Made by a program: the position numbers and the translations under genes. Source: Thermus neutrinimicus (GTDB lineage Bacteria > Deinococcota > Deinococci > Deinococcales > Thermaceae). From it: 32,653 nucleotides of DNA. Below, in pieces: positions 25,287 to 32,653 of the stretch. The notes beneath the pieces were generated by a model that saw only the letters and a list, made by a program, of their open reading frames with translations, did not search any database and was not told the DNA's origin. The DNA is taken from contig NZ_JAKTNU010000018.1 of NCBI RefSeq assembly GCF_022760955.1, forward strand, positions 1-32,653, in the 5' to 3' direction. Each line of letters begins with the position of its first letter. Position 1 is the first letter of the stretch.

Positions 25287-25961
25287 TCAATCCTCACGGA
25301 GCACGTACCCCACGCCCCGCACCGTGTGGATCAAGCGCCTTTCCCCCCCGGCCTCCAGCTTCTTGCGCAGGTAGCCGATGTAGACGTCCACCACGTTGCT
25401 CCCCCCCTGGTAGCCGGGCCAGACCTTTTCCTCGATCTCGTAGCGGCTGAAGACCTTCCCCGGGTTCTTGGCGAGGAGCTCCAAAAGCTCGAACTCCTTG
25501 TTGGAGAGCTCTATGCGCCGGCCGCTGCGGAAAACTTCCCGGCCCTCGAGGTTGATGATCAGGTCCGCTACCCTGATCTCCCCGGTGATGGCGGGGCTCA
25601 CCCGGCGCAGGTGGGCCCGTACCCGGGCCAGAAGCTCCTCTATGGAGAAGGGCTTCACCAGGTAGTCGTCGGCCCCGGCGTCCAGGCCTTCCACCTTGTC
25701 CTCGATCCGGTCCTTGGCGGTGAGGATGAGGATGGGCACGTTGGAGGTTTTGCGGATGCGCTTGGCCACCTCGATCCCGTCCATGACGGGAAGCATCAGG
25801 TCCAGGATCACCAGGTTGGGGTTGACCTCCCGGAAGCGGGAGAGGCCGGTGATGCCGTCGTAGGCCACCTCAGTGCGGTAGCCCTCGGCTTGCAGTTCCA
25901 GCTCGATGAAGCGGGCGATGTCCTTCTCGTCTTCCACGATCAGGATTAGGGGAGGTTCCAT
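25287..25961 (-). CDS. OmpR/PhoB-family response regulator
   Basis: The 224-residue protein has a receiver domain (acidic pocket EDE at 10-12, phospho-acceptor Asp54 in [12 protein letters not shown], Thr81, Lys103) and a winged-helix DNA-binding domain ([46 protein letters not shown]). ATG 25961 lies 7 nt after a TATCCT box, fitting a leaderless message. A GTG at 25979 is the alternative. A 16-bp perfect palindrome lies just upstream. The kinase gene follows after about 77 nt. Confidence 0.95.
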   Translation of the reverse strand: MEPPLILIVEDEKDIARFIELELQAEGYRTEVAYDGITGLSRFREVNPNLVILDLMLPVMDGIEVAKRIRKTSNVPILILTAKDRIEDKVEGLDAGADDYLVKPFSIEELLARVRAHLRRVSPAITGEIRVADLIINLEGREVFRSGRRIELSNKEFELLELLAKNPGKVFSRYEIEEKVWPGYQGGSNVVDVYIGYLRKKLEAGGERRLIHTVRGVGYVLRED

Positions 25962-25968
25962 GTCCTCC

Positions 25969-25994
25969 AGGATACTCACTTTCTCATGAGAAAG
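25969..25994 (-). promoter_or_regulatory. Promoter and 16-bp palindrome upstream of the response regulator
   Basis: CTTTCTCATGAGAAAG (25979-25994) is a perfect palindrome sitting directly upstream of the TATCCT -10 box (25974-25969). Its position in the promoter spacer suggests an operator, possibly for autoregulation. It has no U tract and is unlikely to be a terminator for the upstream gene, whose stop it adjoins. Confidence 0.5.
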
Positions 25995-26612
25995 CTAGGT
26001 GTACAGGCTTAGAACCGCCAGGTACATAGAAAGGCTTCCCAGGAGGACCAGGAGGTGCCACAGTCCGTGGAAGCCCACTTTCCCTGGCCAAGGGTCAGGC
26101 TTCTTTCCCGCATACACCCAGGCCCCCAGGGTGTAGAAGGCCCCGGAGAGGGCCATGAGGCCAAAGGTAGGAAGGGGCAGGTGGAGCTTGGGGAGAAAGA
26201 GGACCGAAAGCCACCCCAGGGCCAGGTAGGCCAGGGTGTAAAGCCAACGGGGTGCCCTGAGGAAGAAGAGGCGGAAGCCCACCCCCAGGAGGGCCAGGCT
26301 CCACACCAGGCCCAGGGCCAAGGGCCTCCAGCTTTCCTGGAGGCCTTCCACCAGAAAGGGGGTGTAGCTTCCGGCGATGAAGAGGAAGATGGCCGCATGG
26401 TCCAGCCGCCTGAGCCAGGCCAGGGCCCCATCCCCCACCCGAAGGGCGTGGTAAAGGGTGCTGGCACCGAACATGAAGGCCATGGTGAGCCCGAAGATGA
26501 GGAGGGCGGGCCAAACCTCCCTGGGGGCAAGGAGAAGGAGGAGGACGCTTCCCATGAGGGCCAGGGGCACTCCCAGGGCATGGCTTAGGGCGTTAAAGGG
26601 CTCACGGACCAT
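25995..26612 (-). CDS. Hemolysin III / PAQR-family membrane protein
   Basis: The 205-residue protein has seven predicted membrane helices and PAQR/HlyIII motifs: NALSHALG with Ser/His, FGASTLYHALR, RRLDHAAIFLFIAGSYTPF, and HGLWHLLVLLGSL. The conserved Ser, Asp and His residues that bind zinc in the family are present. The bacterial role is uncertain, with lipid hydrolase or membrane homeostasis proposed for the superfamily. It lies 25 nt after ppsA. Confidence 0.9.
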   Translation of the reverse strand: MVREPFNALSHALGVPLALMGSVLLLLLAPREVWPALLIFGLTMAFMFGASTLYHALRVGDGALAWLRRLDHAAIFLFIAGSYTPFLVEGLQESWRPLALGLVWSLALLGVGFRLFFLRAPRWLYTLAYLALGWLSVLFLPKLHLPLPTFGLMALSGAFYTLGAWVYAGKKPDPWPGKVGFHGLWHLLVLLGSLSMYLAVLSLYT

Positions 26613-26637
26613 GCCCCAGAGTACCCTGGCCTGGGCT

Positions 26638-29034
26638 TCAGGCGCTAGGGCCCAGGGCAGCTTCGATCTCCGCCACCTTCTTCACCGTGCGCAGGAGGGC
26701 ATCGGGGTTGAGGCTTAGGGAGTCAATGCCCTGGGCCACCAAAAAGGCGGCGAACTCGGGATAGTCGGAGGGCGCCTGGCCGCAGATGCCTACCTTTTTC
26801 CCTTTGGCGTGGGCCTTTTCTATGAGCATGGCCGAGAGGAGCTTGACGGTTTCCCGCCTTTCGTCGAAGAGCCAGGCTACCCGTTCCGAATCCCGGTCCA
26901 GGCCTAAAGCCAGCTGGGTGAGGTCGTTGGAGCCGATGGAAAACCCGTCAAAGAGCTCGGCGAAGGCCTCGGCCTCGAGGACATTGGAGGGGATCTCCGC
27001 CATCACGTAGACCTCGAGGCCCCCCTCTCCCCGTTTTAAACCCCCCTCCGCCATCACCTCCAAGACCTTGGCCCCCTCCTCGGGGGTGCGGCAGAAGGGC
27101 ACCATCACCATGAGGTTCTTGAGGCCCATCTCCTCCCGCACCTTCTTGACCGCGGCCACCTCGAGGAGGAAGCCCTCCTTGTAGTCGGGGTGGTAGTAGC
27201 GGCTTGCCCCCCGCCAGCCCAGCATGGGGTTTTCCTCCTTGGGCTCGAAGAGGTGCCCCCCGATGAGGCGGGCGTACTCGTTGGTCTTGAAGTCGGAAAA
27301 GCGGAGGAGGACGGGCCTGGGGTAAAAGGCCGCGGCGATGAGACCAATCCCCTGGGCCAGGGTGTCCACGAAGTAGGCCCGTTTGTCGGGATAGGCCTCG
27401 GTGAGCTCCTCCACCTGGCGCCGCACCTTCTCGGGCAGGGTTTCGAAGCGGGTTAAGGCCAGGGGATGGATGCGCACGTGGCTGGCGAAGACGAACTCCA
27501 TGCGCAATAGCCCCACCCCGTCCGTGGGCAGGAGGCTCACCCTTAGGGCTTCCTCCGGGGTGCCCACGTTCGCCAGGATCCGGGTGCGGGTCCTGGGAAG
27601 GGTTTCCGGGCGCACCTCCTCCACCTCAAAGGCCAGGGCGCCGCGGTAGATGCGCCCCACCTCTCCCTCGGCGCAGGAGACCGTGACCTCTTCCCCCTCG
27701 GGGATGAGCCGGGTGGCTCCCACCGCCCCCACCACCGCCGGCACCCCCAGCTCCCGGGCCACGATGGCGGCATGGGAGGTGCGCCCACCCCGTTCGGTGA
27801 CGATGGCCGCTGCCCGCTTCATGATGGGCTCCCAGTCGGGGTTGGTGGTTTCCGTGACCAGGACCTCACCCTCCTGGAAGCGGTCCATCTCCTTGGGGTC
27901 CCTAAGCACCCGGGCCCTCCCCGTGGCGATGGCTTCCCCCACCGCAAGCCCCTCGGCCAGGACCTCGCCCCTTTCCAAAAGGCGGTGGATGCGGAGCACC
28001 GGGGCCTTTTGGGAATGGACGGTTTCGGGCCGGGCTTGCAGGATGAAAAGCTCCCCCGTGGGGCCATCCTTGGCCCACTCGATGTCCATGGGGGTGGGAG
28101 CCCCCCGTTTCCCGCTGTAGTGTTCCTCGATCTTAAGGGACCAGTCGGCCAGGAGGAGGGCCTCATCCTCGGAGAGGGCGAACTGGCTCCGGAGATAAGG
28201 GGGGGTGGGGCGGTTTCTCAGGCGGCCCTCCCTGGGGTCGAAGGCCAGGGTAAGCTCCTTGGGGCCGAGCTTTTTGTGGACCAAGGCCCGGTAGCCGGCC
28301 TTAAGGGTTTCCTTGTGCACGTAGTAGGCGTCAGGCCCCACCCGCCCCTGGACGATGTTTTCCCCTAGGCCGTAGATGGCGGTGATGTAGACGAAGCCCC
28401 GGTGGCCGGTGTCGGGGTCCAGGGTGAAGATCACCCCGCTTGTGGCGGTGTCGGCCCGCACCATGCGTTGCACCCCCACGGAGAGGGCCACCTTGAGGTG
28501 GTCAAACCCCATGTGGGCCCGGTAGCTGATGGCCCGGGCGGTGAAAAGGCTGGCCATGGCCCGCTTCACGTGGAGGAGAAGGTCCTCTTCCCCCTGCACG
28601 TAGAGGTAGCTTTCCTGCTGCCCGGCGAAGCTGGCGGTGGGGAGGTCCTCGGCGGTGGCGCTGCTGCGCACCGCCACAGGAAGGGCTTCCTCCCCGGCTT
28701 CCTGGGAGAGCGCCCGGTAGGCCAGGCGGACCTCCTCCTCCAGGTCCTTGGGATATCCTCCCTTTAGGATCAGGTTTCTCAGGCGGCGGCTGGCCCGTGC
28801 CAGGAGGATGGGGTCATCGGGGTCCAGGCCCTTTAGCTCCTGGGCGATGGCCTCCTTGAGCCCGTTGGCCTCGAGGAAATGCCAGTAGGCCTCGCTGGTG
28901 GTGGCAAACCCCCCGGGCACCTTTACCCCCAAGGGGCTTAGCTCCCGGATCATCTCCCCCAAGGAGGCGTTCTTACCCCCCACCAAAGGCACATCCTCCA
29001 GGCCCACCTCGTGGAAAAACCGAATCCAGCGCAT
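26638..29034 (-). CDS. ppsA: Phosphoenolpyruvate synthase (pyruvate, water dikinase)
   Basis: Makes PEP from pyruvate and ATP for gluconeogenesis. The 798 residues contain an N-terminal ATP-grasp part (VGGKNASLGEMIREL, VRSSATAEDLPTASFAGQQESYL), the phospho-carrier His421 in GGRTSHAAIVARELG, and a C-terminal PEP/pyruvate barrel ending EIPSNV, FSIGSNDLTQLALGLDRD, GICGQAPSDYPEFAAFLV and IDSLSLNPDAL. Length is standard. ATG 29034 lies 14 nt after the MoxR stop, suggesting cotranscription. Confidence 0.96.
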   Translation of the reverse strand: MRWIRFFHEVGLEDVPLVGGKNASLGEMIRELSPLGVKVPGGFATTSEAYWHFLEANGLKEAIAQELKGLDPDDPILLARASRRLRNLILKGGYPKDLEEEVRLAYRALSQEAGEEALPVAVRSSATAEDLPTASFAGQQESYLYVQGEEDLLLHVKRAMASLFTARAISYRAHMGFDHLKVALSVGVQRMVRADTATSGVIFTLDPDTGHRGFVYITAIYGLGENIVQGRVGPDAYYVHKETLKAGYRALVHKKLGPKELTLAFDPREGRLRNRPTPPYLRSQFALSEDEALLLADWSLKIEEHYSGKRGAPTPMDIEWAKDGPTGELFILQARPETVHSQKAPVLRIHRLLERGEVLAEGLAVGEAIATGRARVLRDPKEMDRFQEGEVLVTETTNPDWEPIMKRAAAIVTERGGRTSHAAIVARELGVPAVVGAVGATRLIPEGEEVTVSCAEGEVGRIYRGALAFEVEEVRPETLPRTRTRILANVGTPEEALRVSLLPTDGVGLLRMEFVFASHVRIHPLALTRFETLPEKVRRQVEELTEAYPDKRAYFVDTLAQGIGLIAAAFYPRPVLLRFSDFKTNEYARLIGGHLFEPKEENPMLGWRGASRYYHPDYKEGFLLEVAAVKKVREEMGLKNLMVMVPFCRTPEEGAKVLEVMAEGGLKRGEGGLEVYVMAEIPSNVLEAEAFAELFDGFSIGSNDLTQLALGLDRDSERVAWLFDERRETVKLLSAMLIEKAHAKGKKVGICGQAPSDYPEFAAFLVAQGIDSLSLNPDALLRTVKKVAEIEAALGPSA

Positions 29035-29048
29035 ACCCTGCCTCCTTC

Positions 29049-29951
29049 CTAGGGGATGCCCCCCTTTTTGAGAAGCTCCTTCAGGATTCCCTCCGCGCTT
29101 TCCCCCTCGTAAAGGGCCTCCTCCGTGAGGAAAAGCCGGTGGGGAAGGGCTAGGAAGGCCGCGTCCTTAAGCTCCTTCCAGTCCACCAGGGGCTTGGCCC
29201 TGAGGTAGGCCAAGGCCCGGGCCAGGGCCAGCCAGGCCTTGGCCCCCCGGGGAGAGAGGCCCATGCGCAGGCGCCGATCCTCCTGGGAGAGGAAGGCCAC
29301 GTGGGTGATGGCCTCGAGGGCCTCCTTGGCCACCCGTATTCCCCCCACCTCCTCCTGGGCCTTGGGGAAGTCCACCCCCAGGGGTTCCGGGATCCGGGGC
29401 TCTTCCGTGAGGATCCTGAGCCACACCTCCCGCCTGGGGGGACGGAAGGGGATTTTGGCGGTGAAGCGGTCCAGCTGGGCCTCCGGAAGAGGGTAGGTGC
29501 CCTCCAGCTCCAGGGGGTTCTGCGTGGCCACCACGAAGAAGGGCTCGGGCAAGGGGTAGCGCACCCCTCCCGCGGTCACCGCCCGTTCCTGCATGGCCTC
29601 GAGGAGGGCCGACTGCACCTTGGGCGGGGCCCGGTTGATCTCGTCCGCCAGGACCACCTGGGCGAAGAGGGGGCCTTTCACGAACTCAAACCGCCCCTCC
29701 CGAAACACCTCGCTTCCCGTGAGGTCCTGGGGGAGGAGGTCGGGGGTGAACTGGATGCGCTTGTAGCTGAGGCCGCTTCCCCTGGCGAAGCCTTCCGCCA
29801 GGAGGGTCTTCCCCAAGCCCGGTACCCCCTCCAGAAGGGCGTGCCCCCGGGCCAGGACCGTGGCCAGGAGGGCCTCGATCACCTCCTCCTGGCCGAAGAG
29901 AACCTGGCTGAGCGCCTCCTTCAGTCGGGAGATGGCCGGGAGTTCTTCCAC
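29049..29951 (-). CDS. MoxR-family AAA+ ATPase
   Basis: The 300-residue protein has Walker A GVPGLGKT, Walker B VVLADEINRAPPKVQSALLEAMQE, sensor 1 FVVATQNPLELEGTYPLPEAQLDRF, and the MoxR C-terminal lid with LRMGLSPRGAKAWLALARA. MoxR ATPases act as chaperone-like maturases, usually beside von Willebrand A-domain and DUF58 proteins. None is seen here, so its client is unknown. The start is GTG 29951, with aggagg about 10 nt upstream. It is 15 nt after the EF-G-2 stop. Confidence 0.93.
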   Translation of the reverse strand: MEELPAISRLKEALSQVLFGQEEVIEALLATVLARGHALLEGVPGLGKTLLAEGFARGSGLSYKRIQFTPDLLPQDLTGSEVFREGRFEFVKGPLFAQVVLADEINRAPPKVQSALLEAMQERAVTAGGVRYPLPEPFFVVATQNPLELEGTYPLPEAQLDRFTAKIPFRPPRREVWLRILTEEPRIPEPLGVDFPKAQEEVGGIRVAKEALEAITHVAFLSQEDRRLRMGLSPRGAKAWLALARALAYLRAKPLVDWKELKDAAFLALPHRLFLTEEALYEGESAEGILKELLKKGGIP

Positions 29952-29966
29952 TGCCCTATGGCCTCC

Positions 29967-31964
29967 TCATTCCTCCATGGCCTTGCGCTCCTGGATCACC
30001 TTCTGGGCCAGGTGAGGGGGGACCTCGGCGTAGTGGCTGAACTCCAGGGTGTAGGCCCCCGCTCCCCCGGTGAGGCTGGGCAAGGCCTTGTAGTACTCCA
30101 AGACCTCGGCCAGGGGCACCTCGGCCCGCACCGCCGCCAGGGCCCCTTCCTGTTCCATGCCCAGGATCCGCCCCCGTCTTGCCTGGAGGTCGGAGAGGAT
30201 ATCCCCCACCCGCTCCTGGGGGGCGATCACCTTGATCTGGTAGATGGGTTCCAGGAGAACCGGGCTTGCCAGCTCCATCACCTTCTTAAAGGCCATGCTG
30301 GCGGCGATCTGGAAGGCGAGGTCGGAGGAGTCCACCTCGTGGTAGGAGCCGTTGTAGACGATGGCCTTGAAGCCCATCACCGGGTAGCCCGCCAGAACCC
30401 CCTTTTTGGCCGCCTCGAGGATCCCCTCCTCAATGGCCTCCTGGTACTTGCTGGGGATCACCCCCCCGGTGATGCGCCATTCAAAGCTGTATTCGGGGGC
30501 GGGTTCCAACCTGAGCCACACATCCCCGTACTGGCCGTGCCCCCCGGTCTGCTTCTTGTACTTGCCCTGCCCCTCGGCCACCTTGCGGATGGTTTCCCGG
30601 TAGGGAACCTTGGGCACGGAAAACTCCACCTCCACCCCGTAGTCGGCCAGGCGCTCCTTGGCGGTGGTGAGGTGAAGCTCCCCGTGTCCCCAAAGCAAAA
30701 ACTCCCCCGTCTCCTCCTGGCGCTCCAGCTTGAGGCTGGGGTCCTCCTCCAGGAGCTTCCTCAGGGCCTCCCCCAGCTTGGCCTCGTCGGTCTTGCCCTT
30801 GGGCCGGATGGCCACGGGCACGTTGGGCTCGGGCAGGCGGGCGAAGGGCACCGCCTCGCTTTCCGGCCTTTCCCCTTGCCATAGCACCATGCCCCGGTGG
30901 AGGAGTTCCGCCTTAGGGAGGCCTAGGATATACCCTCCCTCCGCCTCCTCCACCTCCAGGAGGTCCTTGCCCATGGGCACGTAGAGGTGGGGGAGGCGCA
31001 CGGTTCCGGCCTCGCTTTGCAAGGCGTCCCCTGGCTTCAGCCTGCCCCGGTAGAGGCGCACGTAGGCCACCTGGCCCATGAAGGGGTCCACCTGCACCTT
31101 GAAGACCTTGGCCAGGGCAGGGCCTTCCCCGAAGCGTTCCTCCGGGGAAGGAAGGGCCTCCAGGATCAGGTCCAAAAGGGGCAAAACCCCAATGCCTTCC
31201 GTGCCCGAGGCCAAGGCCACCGGGTAGAGGAGGCCTTTGCGCACCGCCTCATGGAAGGCCCTTTCCAGGGCCTCCCCGGTCACCTCTTCTCCCTCCAGGT
31301 ACTTTTCCAGAAGGGTTTCGTCGGTTTCCACGATGGCCTCGAGGACCTCCTGGCGGAAGCGCTCCACCCGTTCCCGTTCCTCCTCGGGCACGGGTACCTC
31401 CACCTCCTGCCCCTTCTCGTACCGGTAGGCCTTACCGTGGAAGACATCGATAAGGCCCACCCAGCGCCCCCCTTGGTAAAGGGGCAGGTCGATGGGCAGG
31501 ATGTGCCCCAAGGTGGCCCGGAGGTCCTCCAGAAGGGCGTAGTAGTCCCCGCCCTTGTCCAGCTTGGTGACCACCACCATGCGGGCAAGAGCCAGCCTTT
31601 CGGCCACGGTCCAGGCCCTTTCCGTGCCCACCTGCACCCCGTTTTCCGCGGATACGGCCACCAAGGCAGCGTCGGCGGCCTCCAAAGCCCCCCTGATCTC
31701 CCCCACGAAATCCCCGTAGCCGGGGGCGTCCAGGAGGAAGATGCGGTGGTCCTTGTACCTCAGGGGGGCCACCCCGGTGCGCACCGTGGTGCGGTGGAGC
31801 TTGGCCTCGGGGGTGTAGTCGGTGGTGGTGGTTCCGTCCTCTACCCGGCCCAGGCGCTCCTTGGCGCCGGTTCGGAAAAGCAGGGCCTCGGTCAAGGTGG
31901 TTTTGCCGCTTCCCGCATGGCCCACCAGGGCCACGGTTCGGATGGGAGAGGTTCCTGGGATCAT
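29967..31964 (-). CDS. Elongation factor G-like protein (EF-G-2 type)
   Basis: A 665-residue translational-GTPase paralogue with the five-domain EF-G layout. The G motifs diverge from canonical EF-G: G1 GHAGSGKTT, no RGITI switch I, G3 DAPGYGDF with Tyr83 where EF-G has the catalytic His, and G4 TKLDKGGD. The domain IV and V regions (GYPVMGFKAIVYNGSYHEVDSS, ISDLQARRGRILGMEQEG) are present. A T. thermophilus protein of this class is known to bind GTP, but its cellular role is unsettled. A TATACT box (31993-31988) lies about 23 nt upstream of the ATG, with a ggagg ribosome site. Confidence 0.93.
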   Translation of the reverse strand: MIPGTSPIRTVALVGHAGSGKTTLTEALLFRTGAKERLGRVEDGTTTTDYTPEAKLHRTTVRTGVAPLRYKDHRIFLLDAPGYGDFVGEIRGALEAADAALVAVSAENGVQVGTERAWTVAERLALARMVVVTKLDKGGDYYALLEDLRATLGHILPIDLPLYQGGRWVGLIDVFHGKAYRYEKGQEVEVPVPEEERERVERFRQEVLEAIVETDETLLEKYLEGEEVTGEALERAFHEAVRKGLLYPVALASGTEGIGVLPLLDLILEALPSPEERFGEGPALAKVFKVQVDPFMGQVAYVRLYRGRLKPGDALQSEAGTVRLPHLYVPMGKDLLEVEEAEGGYILGLPKAELLHRGMVLWQGERPESEAVPFARLPEPNVPVAIRPKGKTDEAKLGEALRKLLEEDPSLKLERQEETGEFLLWGHGELHLTTAKERLADYGVEVEFSVPKVPYRETIRKVAEGQGKYKKQTGGHGQYGDVWLRLEPAPEYSFEWRITGGVIPSKYQEAIEEGILEAAKKGVLAGYPVMGFKAIVYNGSYHEVDSSDLAFQIAASMAFKKVMELASPVLLEPIYQIKVIAPQERVGDILSDLQARRGRILGMEQEGALAAVRAEVPLAEVLEYYKALPSLTGGAGAYTLEFSHYAEVPPHLAQKVIQERKAMEE

Positions 31965-32011
31965 CTTCCCTCCTTCTTGGTGCCCATAGTATAGGCCTAA
32001 GGAGGGGGCGA

Positions 32012-32398
32012 TTGTCCCAAGTGCTCTACGTGCCCAGGAGGCTTCTAGAGGAAACCCGCGCCCACCTCGATAGGGAGGTGCCCAAGGAAGGGGTGGGGCT
32101 TTGGGCGGGGAGGCGGGAGGTGGAGAGGGTGATCCCCCTGCCCAACGCCCACCCGGAGCCCCGGGTAGGGTATCTGGCCGAGCCCGTGGCCCTGCTTCGG
32201 GCCCTAAGGGAGATGGAAAAGGAGGGCCTAACCCTCCTGGCCATCTACCACTCCCACCCCAAGGGGCCCGCCTTCCCCAGCCCCACCGATATCCGCGAGG
32301 CCCGCTGGCGGGTGCCCTATGTCATCTTCGGCACCGATGGGGTCAGGGCTTTCCTTCTACCGGAAGGGCTGGAGATAGCTATGGTGCTGATTCACTGA
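32012..32398 (+). CDS. JAMM/MPN+ metalloprotease-family protein
   Basis: The 128-residue product carries a full JAMM zinc motif: Glu26 in PKEGVGLW, then His80-Ser-His82-Pro, Ser90 and Asp93 in HSHPKGPAFPSPTD. Stand-alone bacterial JAMM proteins cleave isopeptide or peptide bonds at the C-terminus of ubiquitin-like sulfur carriers. Thermus uses such a carrier (TtuB), so a role in processing or deconjugation is plausible but inferred. The TTG start at 32012 is set by the strong ribosome site aaggagg (31999-32005). The gene is divergent from EF-G-2. Confidence 0.85.
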   Translation: MSQVLYVPRRLLEETRAHLDREVPKEGVGLWAGRREVERVIPLPNAHPEPRVGYLAEPVALLRALREMEKEGLTLLAIYHSHPKGPAFPSPTDIREARWRVPYVIFGTDGVRAFLLPEGLEIAMVLIH

Positions 32399-32653
32399 AG
32401 TGCGTTGATGAGGTTGGCGATGAAAACTGGGTCGTTGACACCAAAAACCAAGGGTTTCGATTTTGTACCGTCCATATGCACTTCAACCCCGTCTTTGAAG
32501 AGCCGTAAACCCATTACCTTGCTTAGAGGAATCCGACGCAGTTTGGCACCCCCGAAGTAGATGTTCTTATTTGTGAAAAGAAGTAACCCTCGGTCCTCAG
32601 TACACGTCAAAACGTGGGACCACCCCTTTAGGATGGACCTGCGCCCACGTGGA
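32392..32653 (-). CDS. Partial protein with PH-like C-terminal domain, 5' end outside window
   Basis: The minus-strand frame is open from the window edge to the TGA at 32394-32392, so this is a C-terminal fragment of 86 residues. It is not a complete gene, although a TTG at 32610 could be mistaken for a start. The pattern LLLFTNKNIYFGGAKLRRIPLSK followed by GLRLFKDGVEVHM and NDPVFIANLINAL matches bacterial PH-like domains (beta-strands plus a final helix). Function unknown. Base composition is clearly AT-richer than its neighbours, suggesting transfer. It overlaps the JAMM gene by 7 nt at the 3' ends. Confidence 0.7.
   Translation of the reverse strand, partial: PRGRRSILKGWSHVLTCTEDRGLLLFTNKNIYFGGAKLRRIPLSKVMGLRLFKDGVEVHMDGTKSKPLVFGVNDPVFIANLINALQ

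Noticed and set aside
29301..30884. Long plus-strand open frame of 527 codons
   Set aside because: It is antisense to MoxR and EF-G-2, whose motifs are unmistakable. Long antisense frames are expected at this GC content, and the peptide is Gly/His/Pro-rich.

Overview
This window looks like chromosome of a Thermus species. It is very GC-rich, with G or C at almost every third codon position. Several products match characteristic Thermus proteins: an alkyltransferase-like protein whose active-site Cys is Ala, an EF-G paralogue (EF-G-2 type), a 99-residue RNA polymerase omega subunit, and compact purSQL-type purine genes. The assignment rests on recalled family knowledge, not a search. No rRNA, tRNA or CRISPR array was found, and no gene-free stretch exceeds 300 bases.

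Layout. 1-572: the 3' part of an IS200/IS605-type tnpB with its right-end hairpins, cut by the window edge. 594-2160: a SpoIID/LytB-like exported protein and an ATL DNA-repair protein. 2157-3584 (minus): a GH13 neopullulanase-like enzyme, divergent from a plus-strand housekeeping run gmk-rpoZ-coaBC-argR-marC (3678-6916). 7007-9857 (minus): glyA-recN. 9973-10242: a small membrane protein. 10264-18289 (minus): the purine cluster, transcribed purB, then a DUF433/DUF5615 toxin-antitoxin pair, then purC-purS-purQ-HAD-purL-purF. 18302-18786 (minus): an intradiol-dioxygenase-like gene that appears to need a frameshift. 18785-22448 (plus): HAD hydrolase, CMD-family protein, hemD, hemA and a hemX/ccsA-like membrane protein.

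22468-23849 (plus): a compact four-gene operon of poorly known proteins (small basic protein, SHOCT-like protein, membrane protein, DUF2089 zinc-ribbon/HTH protein) behind a perfect TTGACA/TATAAT promoter. It converges on, and overlaps, a two-component system. 23803-31964 (minus): sensor kinase, OmpR-type regulator, hemolysin-III-like protein, PEP synthase, MoxR ATPase and EF-G-2. 32012-32398 (plus): a JAMM-motif protein. 32392-32653 (minus): the 3' part of an AT-richer gene with a PH-like C-terminus.

How the genes work together. The purine cluster covers PurF, PurL/Q/S, PurC and PurB, and most junctions overlap by 1-14 nt, which indicates translational coupling. hemD-hemA-hemX are tetrapyrrole genes. 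glyA supplies one-carbon units used in purine synthesis. The candidates most worth follow-up are the SHOCT/DUF2089 operon, the toxin-antitoxin pair inside the purine cluster with nested palindromes at its start, the putative omega-RNA scaffold at the tnpB end, and a strongly over-represented palindromic octamer, CCTCGAGG.
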